DNA of 40,040 bases from Bacilli bacterium. GTDB lineage: Bacteria; Bacillota_I; Bacilli_A; RF39; UBA660. The notes beneath the pieces are model-generated. The model saw nothing but the letters and a program-made list of their open reading frames with translations. It ran no database searches and was not told the origin of the DNA. The position numbers were made by a program, and so were the translations under genes. The stretch is from NCBI GenBank assembly GCA_022801735.1, contig JAAWSW010000003.1, positions 1 through 40,040 on the forward strand, given 5' to 3'. Of the stretch, positions 1 to 6,421 are shown in pieces (positions within the stretch are counted from its first letter, which is position 1; every line of letters starts with the position of its first letter).

Positions 1-1175
1 CAGCAAGGACAAATATCTCCTTCTTCAATATTAATAATATCACCAGAAGCAAACACTTCAAAATCACTTAAATTAACATTTATATAATGATGATCAGTCT
101 TATTAGCACCAACAACAAAGTTATGCATTGTTTTAACTTCATTATCGATAACAATTTTAGCCTTTACCCCAACTGGACCTAATGACCCAAAAGAAGCATC
201 AGTAACTGTTTTTAACTCCTCTTCAGTAGCCATTAAAACTTCCTTAGCACCAAGTAACTTACGTAACTTAGTATCATTAAGTTCCCTATTACCTTTAACT
301 AAAGCAAACACAACTTCACCATCAACATTGCACACTAAAGTTTTAACAGTTTTATCTATACTTATATTAAGCATATCTACTATATCATTAATAGTATGAG
401 CACCAGGTGTAGACACTAACTCCATTTTTAAATTATCTTCATCACCAAAAGTTTTTCCTTTAACTTCAGCAATCTCAATATTAGAAGCAAAGTCACACTT
501 ATCACATAAAACTAATACATCTTCACCAATTTCAGTAACCGCCTGATATTCTTCAGATAATTTACCCCCCATAGCACCAGTATCAGCTTTAACAACACGA
601 TAATCAATACCCATACGATTAAACATATTATTATAAGCCTTAGCCATCTTATTATAAGTTATCTCTGTATGTTCACTATCTATATCAAAACTATAAGCAT
701 CTTTCATTGTAAATTCACGTGTACGAATAAGTCCATATCTAGGTCTAGTTTCATCACGATATTTATTGCCAATTTGATATAAATTAAGAGGCATATCTTT
801 ATATGACTTAACCATTTCTTTTGCAGCCATAACAAATAACTCTTCATGAGTAGGACCTAAAACATAATCCCTATCATAACGATCTTTCATGCTAAACATA
901 TCATTACCAAAAGCATTACGTCTGCCAGATTTTTCATAAATTTCACCAGCAATAAGCATAGGCATAGAAACTTCGTTAGCATCTGCCTTATTCATTTCAT
1001 CACGAATAATATTTTCAATTTTTTGTTTCACCCTAAGACCAAGAGGCATAAACATATAAATCCCACTAGCAGTCTTTTTTACCATTCCACTCTTAACTAA
1101 ATACTTTCCACTAATAGAATCCTCATCCTTAATATCATCTCTAATAGTATAGAAAAAACTATTACTTAACTTCAT
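1..1175 (-). CDS. proS: Prolyl-tRNA synthetase, 3' part cut off by the window edge
   Basis: Charges tRNA-Pro with proline in the cytoplasm. I translated the minus strand by hand. It begins MKLSNSFFYTIRDD and runs open to base 1, giving about 391 residues of an enzyme normally near 565. Class II synthetase motifs are visible: the PLGLRV segment near residue 44, a GPTHEE motif 2 near residue 107, and the region with RDETRPRYGLIRTREFTMKD. After that comes the start of the bacterial-type editing insertion, with the TDASFGSLGPVG stretch characteristic of the INS domain. The start is set by AAAGGAGGATTTTTATG. The anticodon-binding domain lies outside the window. A proline T-box directly upstream supports both the identity and the regulation. 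Confidence 0.95.
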   Translation of the reverse strand, partial: MKLSNSFFYTIRDDIKDEDSISGKYLVKSGMVKKTASGIYMFMPLGLRVKQKIENIIRDEMNKADANEVSMPMLIAGEIYEKSGRRNAFGNDMFSMKDRYDRDYVLGPTHEELFVMAAKEMVKSYKDMPLNLYQIGNKYRDETRPRYGLIRTREFTMKDAYSFDIDSEHTEITYNKMAKAYNNMFNRMGIDYRVVKADTGAMGGKLSEEYQAVTEIGEDVLVLCDKCDFASNIEIAEVKGKTFGDEDNLKMELVSTPGAHTINDIVDMLNISIDKTVKTLVCNVDGEVVFALVKGNRELNDTKLRKLLGAKEVLMATEEELKTVTDASFGSLGPVGVKAKIVIDNEVKTMHNFVVGANKTDHHYINVNLSDFEVFASGDIINIEEGDICPC

Positions 1176-1196
1176 AAAAATCCTCCTTTATATAAC

Positions 1197-1394
1197 AAAA
1201 AAGAATCATACCATAAGGAGTGCATATAAGCACGGTACCATCCTTTTATTTACTTAATTTAGATAACGGCTATTAACCGGAAATGTTTTCATTTCACTCT
1301 GAAGGTAGGAATTAAATAACATCATAACTTGTTCTCACTATCCAAGTTCACTTTATATGAGAGATTATATAATATTCCTTCATTAACGTTTTAC
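1197..1394 (-). promoter_or_regulatory. T-box riboswitch, proline (CCU specifier)
   Basis: Leader RNA of proS that senses uncharged tRNA. The T-box consensus is read on the minus strand as AAGGATGGTACCGTGC (1230-1245). The antiterminator is textbook: AAGGA (1241-1245), a seven-base bulge TGGTACC (1234-1240), GTGC (1230-1233), a six-base loop, GCAC (1220-1223) and TCCTT (1215-1219). The bulge T faces the discriminator A expected of tRNA-Pro. The Stem I base pairs GAAGG (1377-1381) with CCTTC (1301-1305). Just inside it the specifier triplet CCT (1307-1309) is followed by A, so it reads a proline codon. A competing terminator can form between TACCGTGC and GCAC...GGTA, followed by the T-run at 1197-1202. 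The 5' end is estimated from the promoter. Confidence 0.93.
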
Positions 1395-1400
1395 AAATAC

Positions 1401-1429
1401 ATATTAACACACTTAAATACTTTTGTCAA
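1401..1429 (-). promoter_or_regulatory. Sigma-A-type promoter of the proS T-box transcript
   Basis: On the minus strand a perfect -35 TTGACA (1424-1429) is separated by 17 bases from a -10 TAATAT (1401-1406). Transcription would start near 1394, just before Stem I of the T-box. The sequence is almost the same as the promoter at 1750-1779. Confidence 0.85.
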
Positions 1430-1443
1430 AAACAAATATATTC

Positions 1444-1472
1444 TCGATTATAACATTAACTTCTAGTATAAT
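1444..1472 (+). promoter_or_regulatory. Candidate promoter of the small toxin gene
   Basis: A perfect -10 TATAAT sits at 1467-1472 with a weak -35 TCGATT at 1444-1449 (17-base spacing). It would start a transcript near 1479, giving a leader of about 60 bases before the small ORF at 1542. The -10 is convincing and the -35 is poor. Confidence 0.5.
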
Positions 1473-1504
1473 ATGTGTAGGATATATTTAATTAGCGTTA
1501 GGTG

Positions 1505-1535
1505 CACTCCTTTACAATCATTTGCAAAGGAGGTG
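1505..1535 (+). promoter_or_regulatory. Leader hairpin that hides the ribosome site of the small toxin
   Basis: CACTCCTTT (1505-1513) can pair with AAAGGAGGTG (1526-1535), leaving one G bulged. This puts the whole Shine-Dalgarno core GGAGG in a stem just upstream of the ATG at 1542. Sequestration of the ribosome site is typical of type I toxin mRNAs. The pairing is visible in the sequence; the role is inferred. Confidence 0.6.
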
Positions 1536-1541
1536 ATGTAA

Positions 1542-1628
1542 ATGACAAAAAGAGAAAAATTTCTTTCTTTTGTTATCTTACTCCTCTTTACTTTAGTATT
1601 TATACTAATGTATAAATTTCTACTTTAA
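1542..1628 (+). CDS. Small hydrophobic peptide, probable type I toxin (28 aa)
   Basis: A 28-residue ORF preceded by a very strong ribosome site, AAAGGAGGTGATGTAA then ATG. The peptide opens MTKREKF and then forms a single hydrophobic segment from about residue 7 to residue 28, including FVILLLFTLVFILMY, ending KFLL. This is a short charged N-terminus plus one membrane helix, as in small toxins of type I systems (the putative holin-like, TxpA/BsrG and Fst-like groups). I cannot assign it to one family. The support is its setting: a hairpin over the ribosome site, a convergent antisense RNA with a consensus promoter, and a terminator overlapping its 3' end. If expressed, it would insert into the cytoplasmic membrane. 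It could instead be a harmless small membrane protein. Confidence 0.72.
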   Translation: MTKREKFLSFVILLLFTLVFILMYKFLL

Positions 1629-1669
1629 AGAAAAAGCACACTAACGCTCAAGTCTGAGTATTAGTGTGC
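1627..1669 (-). terminator. Intrinsic terminator of the antisense RNA (also backs up mreCD)
   Basis: The arms at 1636-1650 and 1655-1669 pair through GCACACTAA/TTAGTGTGC and CTCA/TGAG around a four-base loop. On the minus strand the hairpin is followed by TTTTTCTTT (1627-1635). On the plus strand there is no T-run, so it would act leftward. No other terminator was seen between mreD and this point. Confidence 0.82.
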
Positions 1670-1743
1670 AAACCCAACGGAATGTACCTAACAAGCAGCA
1701 GTTAAGTATATCCTTTTATAGTGTATGCATTTCATCTGCTTAC
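1627..1743 (-). ncRNA. Antisense RNA, probable type I antitoxin
   Basis: A predicted RNA of about 115 bases runs leftward between a consensus promoter (1750-1779) and an intrinsic terminator (1627-1669). It has no evident ORF. It is complementary to the 3' end of the small toxin transcript, reaching the toxin stop codon. This convergent tail-to-tail layout is that of type I antitoxins. Both ends are estimated from the promoter and the T-run. Confidence 0.68.
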
Positions 1744-1749
1744 ATACTA

Positions 1750-1779
1750 ATATTAACACACTTACCCCACTTTTGTCAA
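1750..1779 (-). promoter_or_regulatory. Promoter of the antisense RNA
   Basis: On the minus strand a perfect -35 TTGACA (1774-1779) and -10 TAATAT (1750-1755) lie 18 bases apart, only four bases after the mreD stop. It resembles the proS promoter closely: TTGACAAAAGT, then TAAGTGTGTTAATAT, are common to both. Confidence 0.78.
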
Positions 1780-1782
1780 AAA

Positions 1783-2277
1783 TTAATTAGCCTTATGAAT
1801 TTTAAATTTATAACTTATCTTATCAATAATTATATATGCAATTGACACAAAAAATATATTCATAATCAAAGACGAATAAATACTTCTAAATAAATTAAAT
1901 AAATCAAAAGATGCATTAGCAGTTATTAAAATAAGTCCATACGTTAATGATCTATATACAACAATTAAAATAATTCCCATAATAACTACATTAATAAAAT
2001 TATTCGCAAGTAATAAATTCATTCTTGTAATTATAAAACCTAAAAGTAAAAATAAAAATCCATGAATAACAATTGTATTAGTATATATTAAATCATAAAA
2101 TATACCTGTAATAAAACATGATAAATAAAACTTATTTCTTTTATTATTAAAATATGGATAAACAATAATCAGTGACATAACAGTAAACAAAGGCAAAAAC
2201 AAACCATTAATAGAAACTAAATTTGATATTATACTATCTAAGATAAAAGATATAATCAAAACTAAAATAACCATCAT
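1783..2277 (-). CDS. mreD: Rod shape-determining protein MreD
   Basis: Small polytopic membrane protein of 164 residues that works with MreC and MreB in the elongation machinery for lateral wall growth. It is almost entirely hydrophobic, with five or six membrane segments (for example about residues 3-20, 25-42, 50-65, 70-86, 92-112 and 130-152). Length and hydropathy fit MreD, whose sequence is poorly conserved. The strongest evidence is position: its ATG overlaps the last bases of mreC, as in the usual mreC-mreD pair. The SD is GAGG eight bases before the ATG. No mreB lies beside it. Confidence 0.85.
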   Translation of the reverse strand: MMVILVLIISFILDSIISNLVSINGLFLPLFTVMSLIIVYPYFNNKRNKFYLSCFITGIFYDLIYTNTIVIHGFLFLLLGFIITRMNLLLANNFINVVIMGIILIVVYRSLTYGLILITANASFDLFNLFRSIYSSLIMNIFFVSIAYIIIDKISYKFKIHKAN

Positions 2278-3122
2278 TTGCTTTTCCTCTTTAAAATAGT
2301 CACATAATCAACCTTATCAAAATCAACTGAACTTTTAACTAAAGCAACTTTAGATAAATCAAAATTATCAGTCGTCACCTTTGTTACATGACCTATTAAT
2401 AAACCGCTAGGGAAAGTGCCACCCATTCCTGTGGTAACAACATCAGAACCTTTTGGAATATCAATATTTTCACTTATACCTTCAACCGTATATGTATTAG
2501 ATTTTGAACTATATTTTGAAATAAGGCCATATACATAAGTATCATTCGCTTTAATTTTAACACTTATTTTATCACTCATATTATCATTAGAAAGTAATTT
2601 AACTGTACTATAATAATTACTCACACTAGATACTTTTCCTACAAGACCATAACTATTTACAACTGCCATATCCTTTTCAATACCATTTTTCTTCCCCTTA
2701 TCAATCGTTACCTCATCATACCAATAGTCAATATTACGATTAACAATCGTTGCATGTTTATAAAATTGATCACTAAGAATAGTTTCTAATTCTAAATTTT
2801 TCTTAAGTTCATCTACTTCATTTCTTAAATTATCATTTTCAGCAGTAGTTTTATCCATACTTTTTTCTTTTTCTTTTAAATCCTTATACTTCTCATAAAT
2901 ATCATTTTTTTCTCTGCCCTCACGAATTATATCCTTAACAAAATTAACTGGTGTACTAACAACATTAATAATAAAAGTACCACTATCTTTAATCATTTTT
3001 TCAGGGAAACTTAAATTCCTATCACGTTTTAAAGCAACAGAAAGAACCACTAATACAATAGCAAGAACAATAACTGCAATAATAATCAAATATCTTTTAT
3101 CAAATTCTTTCTTTCTGTACAT
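2274..3122 (-). CDS. mreC: Cell shape-determining protein MreC
   Basis: Bitopic membrane protein that scaffolds the elongation wall-synthesis complex on the outer face of the membrane. The 282-residue product has a short charged N-terminus (MYRKKEFDKR), one membrane helix near residues 9-31, a coiled coil rich in Lys and Glu near 60-112, and a beta-domain to the end. That domain contains MreC landmarks such as the GLVGKV segment and DVVTTGMGGTFPSGLLIG. I chose the ATG at 3122 because GGGTGAT lies five bases before it; an ATG-like codon four residues upstream has no ribosome site. It overlaps mreD and has its own promoter at the end of radC. Confidence 0.93.
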   Translation of the reverse strand: MYRKKEFDKRYLIIIAVIVLAIVLVVLSVALKRDRNLSFPEKMIKDSGTFIINVVSTPVNFVKDIIREGREKNDIYEKYKDLKEKEKSMDKTTAENDNLRNEVDELKKNLELETILSDQFYKHATIVNRNIDYWYDEVTIDKGKKNGIEKDMAVVNSYGLVGKVSSVSNYYSTVKLLSNDNMSDKISVKIKANDTYVYGLISKYSSKSNTYTVEGISENIDIPKGSDVVTTGMGGTFPSGLLIGHVTKVTTDNFDLSKVALVKSSVDFDKVDYVTILKRKSK

Positions 3123-3139
3123 AGTATCACCCATCTAAA

Positions 3140-3168
3140 ATTATAATACATTTTTTAAATAAAACCAA
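3140..3168 (-). promoter_or_regulatory. Candidate promoter of mreC-mreD
   Basis: Minus-strand -10 TATAAT (3140-3145) with a partial -35 TTGGTT (3163-3168) 17 bases away. It fills the 46-base gap between radC and mreC, which holds nothing else. Confidence 0.55.
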
Positions 3169-3849
3169 CTAAATTTTTCCATTTTCTAAAAAACTATAAT
3201 ACTTATTTTTACTAACAATTACATGATCAACTAACTTTATTCCCATTAAATAACCAATTTCATTTAATCTATCAGTAACAATAACATCCTCTTTACTGGG
3301 CCTAACATCACCAGTTGGATGATTATGTACACAAATAATTGCTGTAGCATTAACCAAATAAGCCTCTTTAAAAACATCACGAGGATGAACCATACTTTCA
3401 TTAACAGTCCCCATAAAAAGTAGTTTTTCACTTAAAACTTTTTTATTAGAATCTAAATACAAACAATAAAAATACTCCTGATATTCATTAACGATATTTT
3501 TGTAATAATCATAAACAACCTCTGGTGTTGTAATTTTAACATCAACAATTTTATCCTGCTTAATATTCATTCTTCTATTAAGTTCCTGAATAGCAAGTAT
3601 CAAACACGCTTTAGCAGTTCCTATCCCCTTTATTTGTGTAAGTGCATGAAATCCAATATTTTTTAAATTTTGTATAGTTCCTATTTTTTTCAAAAGTTCC
3701 ATTGCAAGCACTTTAGCCGAAACATCTTTAGTACCAGTTTTTAAAACAATAGATAACAATTCCTCATCACTTAAACTTTGGACCCCTTTATTAATAAGCC
3801 TTTCCCTAGGCCTATCATTAATAGGCAAATCTTTAATTTTAATACTCAT
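3169..3849 (-). CDS. radC: RadC-family JAMM/MPN+ protein
   Basis: Protein of 226 residues, the usual RadC length. The N-terminal third holds helix-hairpin-helix DNA-binding features (LTQIKGIGTAKACLILA near residues 65-81). The C-terminal MPN+/JAMM domain carries the metal motif HNHPTGDVRPSKED near residues 175-188, with the upstream glutamate of the JAMM signature likely in LLFMGTVNES. The family was once called a DNA repair factor, but its true role is unsettled; some members act in competence or as plasmid and phage genes. Start at ATG 3849 with SD GAGGAG. It overlaps the upstream small gene by 11 bases and is often next to mreBCD in Bacillota, as here. Confidence 0.93.
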   Translation of the reverse strand: MSIKIKDLPINDRPRERLINKGVQSLSDEELLSIVLKTGTKDVSAKVLAMELLKKIGTIQNLKNIGFHALTQIKGIGTAKACLILAIQELNRRMNIKQDKIVDVKITTPEVVYDYYKNIVNEYQEYFYCLYLDSNKKVLSEKLLFMGTVNESMVHPRDVFKEAYLVNATAIICVHNHPTGDVRPSKEDVIVTDRLNEIGYLMGIKLVDHVIVSKNKYYSFLENGKI

Positions 3850-4297
3850 TATTTACCAACTCCTCATACTTAGATAAAACCTGATTACAAATAACTTCAA
3901 TAGTCCCATCTTCACTTGTTTGCGCTAAAAGTTCATCATACTGACCAAGTATAGTTAAAAAACTAACATTATCAGTAATTTTTTCTTTTATATATGTATC
4001 ATAACCTTTGTTTTCATAAAATTTTTTTATTTTTTCAGCATTCTTTTTACTCTTACTAATTCCTATATATGTATAATACATGTTATCTTCAACATTATAA
4101 ATATAGTGCTGAAAATCCTTCATATTATTAGTCATATTTTCTTTGTTGGAATATACACCCTTTTGAACATAATAAATCGTTTCTGCATTTTTAGAAACTG
4201 TAATACTATCCGCCTTATCATAACCACTTATTAAAAAATAAGCCATCATTACTCCTAAAAGTAAAGAAAAAGTTACTGGGAAAAGATATTTTTTCAT
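3839..4297 (-). CDS. Membrane-anchored protein with SPOR-like fold, function unknown
   Basis: A 152-residue protein with a single N-terminal membrane segment (about residues 3-23, LFPVTFSLLLGVMMAYFLI) and an extracytoplasmic part. The stretch IYYVQKGVYSNKENMTNN, then YTYIGISKSKKNAEKIKKFYENKG, resembles a SPOR-type peptidoglycan-binding repeat, where a strand with VQ-G-F/Y is followed by an A-x-x-L helix. This is a pattern impression, not a proven match. I prefer the ATG at 4297, which has AAAGGTGAT four bases upstream, over one six codons earlier without an SD. It is translationally coupled to radC. A wall-binding accessory of the neighbouring shape and division genes would fit. Confidence 0.75.
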   Translation of the reverse strand: MKKYLFPVTFSLLLGVMMAYFLISGYDKADSITVSKNAETIYYVQKGVYSNKENMTNNMKDFQHYIYNVEDNMYYTYIGISKSKKNAEKIKKFYENKGYDTYIKEKITDNVSFLTILGQYDELLAQTSEDGTIEVICNQVLSKYEELVNNEY

Positions 4298-4318
4298 ACT
4301 ATCACCTTTTACCATTTT

Positions 4319-4346
4319 ATAATAAAATAGTTTCTAAAAATGTCGA
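4319..4346 (-). promoter_or_regulatory. Candidate promoter of the SPOR-like gene and radC
   Basis: Minus-strand -35 TCGACA (4341-4346) and -10 TATTAT (4319-4324), each one base off consensus and 16 bases apart. Confidence 0.55.
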
Positions 4347-4380
4347 AAAATAATAAAATATCTATATATTTATCACATTT

Positions 4381-5208
4381 CTACTTAATAAACATATTTA
4401 TCTTCTTTTCCTTTTCTATCTGTTTTAAACTTTTATCTGGTGTAAGTAAATCTTCTGGCATTGTTCCACCTTGCCCTTGAATAAACTTTCTAATATCCCT
4501 TCCCATATTATAATGAGTTTTATTTGCTTTATCTTCTCCATTAACATTGTCATTCTTTAACTTTTGCTGCGTCTGTGAAATTCTAAATAAGTTGGCAATT
4601 AATTCATCACTACCCATGTTATCCAAAATATCTTCTCTATATCTGAGTCCCTTTCTTTTTGCTATATCATTTGCACTCTCCCCATTGTATAATCCTTTAT
4701 ATCCTGCATTATGAAATTTATCAAAATTTTTAACTCCAGCATTTTTGGCAGTTTGATTTAATAAATAATTTCCTTTCTTAGTTAAACTTCTTTGGTATAG
4801 TCTTTTTTCATCCTCAGATAGTGAACTATATTCAATTTCACTAAGTTCTTGTTTTCTAGTTTGCACCGCAAAGTAAGTTTGTCCCAAAGCAATTACTTCT
4901 TTTTTTGAATCACCATTTTGAACAATTAAATAACAAGCATATCTAGATAATTTATAATCTTGCTGTACTCTTTGTGCACCTTTAGCAATTTCTATCATTT
5001 TGTTGAGTTCAACAAAATGATCAGAAGTATTATATTTACTAGAATTACAGGCAACCATTGCTTTTTCTAAAACCTTACGAAAATTTCTCCATTCTTTATA
5101 TTCTAATACTTTTTGAAGTTCTCTTGCTTCCCAATATTCATTTCCAAATTCATCAGTATGTCTAATTTTTTCAAATACACTTTCATTATATTTTTCAATT
5201 TCATTCAT
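4381..5208 (-). CDS. dinD: DinD-like protein (BRO/KilA-type antirepressor domain)
   Basis: A 275-residue protein related to DNA-damage-inducible protein D. The N-terminal part has the hallmark ESVFEKIRHTDEFGNEYW, then WEARELQKVLEYKEWRNF (roughly residues 25-42), the BRO-N-like segment found in phage antirepressors and DinD. The middle and C-terminal part (HNAGYKGLYNGESANDIAKR and the MGSDELIANLFRISQTQQKL segment) is typical of DinD. Its biochemical role is poorly known; E. coli DinD inhibits RecA activity. I set the start at ATG 5208 because AAAAAGGAGG lies seven bases upstream, although the frame stays open 39 codons further. It sits between the ftsZ terminator and the radC operon like an inserted accessory gene. 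I found no clear LexA box. Confidence 0.88.
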   Translation of the reverse strand: MNEIEKYNESVFEKIRHTDEFGNEYWEARELQKVLEYKEWRNFRKVLEKAMVACNSSKYNTSDHFVELNKMIEIAKGAQRVQQDYKLSRYACYLIVQNGDSKKEVIALGQTYFAVQTRKQELSEIEYSSLSEDEKRLYQRSLTKKGNYLLNQTAKNAGVKNFDKFHNAGYKGLYNGESANDIAKRKGLRYREDILDNMGSDELIANLFRISQTQQKLKNDNVNGEDKANKTHYNMGRDIRKFIQGQGGTMPEDLLTPDKSLKQIEKEKKINMFIK

Positions 5209-5241
5209 AGTATTTCCTCCTTTTTGAAACAAATTTCTTAG

Positions 5242-5281
5242 CCCCTTATATGTAATATACTGCATCCATCTATCAAATTCC
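5242..5281 (-). repeat. Leader element shared with the yhcG-like gene, copy 1
   Basis: Forty bases upstream of dinD match the stretch at 14006-14046 upstream of the PD-(D/E)XK nuclease gene at about 32 of 41 aligned positions. Shared blocks on the minus strand are GGAATTTG, TAG, GCAGTA, TACATAT and AAGGGG. Both copies lie 25-35 bases before a GGAGG ribosome site. The role is unknown. Confidence 0.6.
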
Positions 5282-5323
5282 TGCATCAAACATAAAAAAA
5301 ATGCACAAAAGTACAATTTTAAC

Positions 5324-5347
5324 AAAAAAAGATAGATTTCTCTATCC
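5324..5347 (-). terminator. Intrinsic terminator after ftsZ
   Basis: On the minus strand, immediately after the ftsZ stop codon, GATAG-AGAAAT-CTATC is followed by seven T (5324-5330). The stem is short but the T-run is clean. Confidence 0.75.
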
Positions 5348-6406
5348 TTAAATTCCTCTTCTTCTTAAGAATGCTGGAATAACATCATCACCATCTTCTT
5401 CAACTGCAATAGGATCAATTAAAGTGTCTTCTGCTGCATGAGCCGCATTTTCTACTTGTTTATTGTTAAATCCTGTAGCAATTACAGTAACGATAATTTC
5501 ATCAGTAAAATTCTCATTAATAACTGCACCAAATATAGTATTAATATCAGTATTTGCAGATTTTCTAATAGCCTCTACTGCTTCTTCAACTTCAAATAAA
5601 GTTAAATTTGGTCCACCAGTTACGTTAATAATAGCATCAGTAGCACCATCTATACTAGTTTCTAATAATGGACTAAATACCGCTTGATTAGCCGCTTCTA
5701 CTGCTCTATCTTCTCCAACACCAGCACCAATACCAATTAAAGCATCACCACGTTTTTCCATAACTGCTTTAACATCGGCAAAGTCTAAGTTGATAAGTCC
5801 AGCCACTGCAATTAAGTCAGAAATTGATTGAACACCACGTCTTAACACATTATCAACTTCTTTAAACGAATCTAAAAGTGGAGTTGATTTATCAATAATC
5901 TCTCTTAAACGATCATTAGGTACAACAATTAAAGTATCAACATGTTCTCTTAATTCTTCAATACCTGCTAATGCTTGCTCCATACGTTTTTTACCTTCAA
6001 AAGAGAATGGTTTTGTAACAATTCCCACTGTAAGAGCACCTAAACTTTGGGCAATATCAGCAATTACAGGAGCAGCACCAGTACCAGTACCACCACCCAT
6101 TCCACATGTGATAAATACCATATCAGAACCTTTTAAAGCCTCTTCAATTTCATTTTTTGATTCTAATGCAGCCTCTTTACCAACTTGAGGGTTAGCACCT
6201 GCACCTAAACCGTTAGTAAGTTCCTCACCAATTTGTATTTTAGTTTCTGCTAAAGATGCATTCAAAACCTGTGAGTCTGTATTTGCAACTATAAAATCTA
6301 CTGCTTGTACACCAGTTTCTATCATTCGGTTAACAGCGTTTCCACCACCACCACCGATTCCTATTACTTTTATTTTTGCTAATTGATCCATTTCTAATCC
6401 AAACAT
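5348..6406 (-). CDS. ftsZ: Cell division protein FtsZ
   Basis: Tubulin-like GTPase that polymerises into the division ring at midcell. The 352-residue sequence opens with the nucleotide-binding IGIGGGGGNAVNRM and carries the tubulin signature GMGGGTGTGAAPVIA near residues 102-116. The T7 loop region contains NLDFADVKAVM, and the core is complete. The C-terminus ends DDVIPAFLRRRGI, the conserved tail that binds FtsA and other partners. The linker between core and tail is only about 15-20 residues, much shorter than the roughly 50 of Bacillus. SD AGGAGG precedes the ATG. It is cotranscribed with ftsA, 15 bases downstream of it, and is followed by a terminator. Confidence 0.98.
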   Translation of the reverse strand: MFGLEMDQLAKIKVIGIGGGGGNAVNRMIETGVQAVDFIVANTDSQVLNASLAETKIQIGEELTNGLGAGANPQVGKEAALESKNEIEEALKGSDMVFITCGMGGGTGTGAAPVIADIAQSLGALTVGIVTKPFSFEGKKRMEQALAGIEELREHVDTLIVVPNDRLREIIDKSTPLLDSFKEVDNVLRRGVQSISDLIAVAGLINLDFADVKAVMEKRGDALIGIGAGVGEDRAVEAANQAVFSPLLETSIDGATDAIINVTGGPNLTLFEVEEAVEAIRKSANTDINTIFGAVINENFTDEIIVTVIATGFNNKQVENAAHAAEDTLIDPIAVEEDGDDVIPAFLRRRGI

Positions 6407-6421
6407 TTTTATTTCCTCCTA

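Noticed and set aside
1636..1669. The hairpin downstream of the small toxin as a terminator for the toxin itself
   Set aside because: On the plus strand it is followed by AAACCCAACGG, not by a T-run. The T-run is on the minus side, so it ends the antisense RNA. The toxin transcript's own 3' end was not identified.
5209..5325. A 39-residue N-terminal extension of dinD (starting MLKLYFCAFF)
   Set aside because: The strong GGAGG lies directly before the inner ATG at 5208 and relatives start there. The extension crosses the leader element and the region just after the ftsZ terminator.
5209..5347. A LexA/SOS box in front of dinD
   Set aside because: No match to the Gram-positive CGAAC-N4-GTTCG type of operator was found, so I do not claim SOS control.
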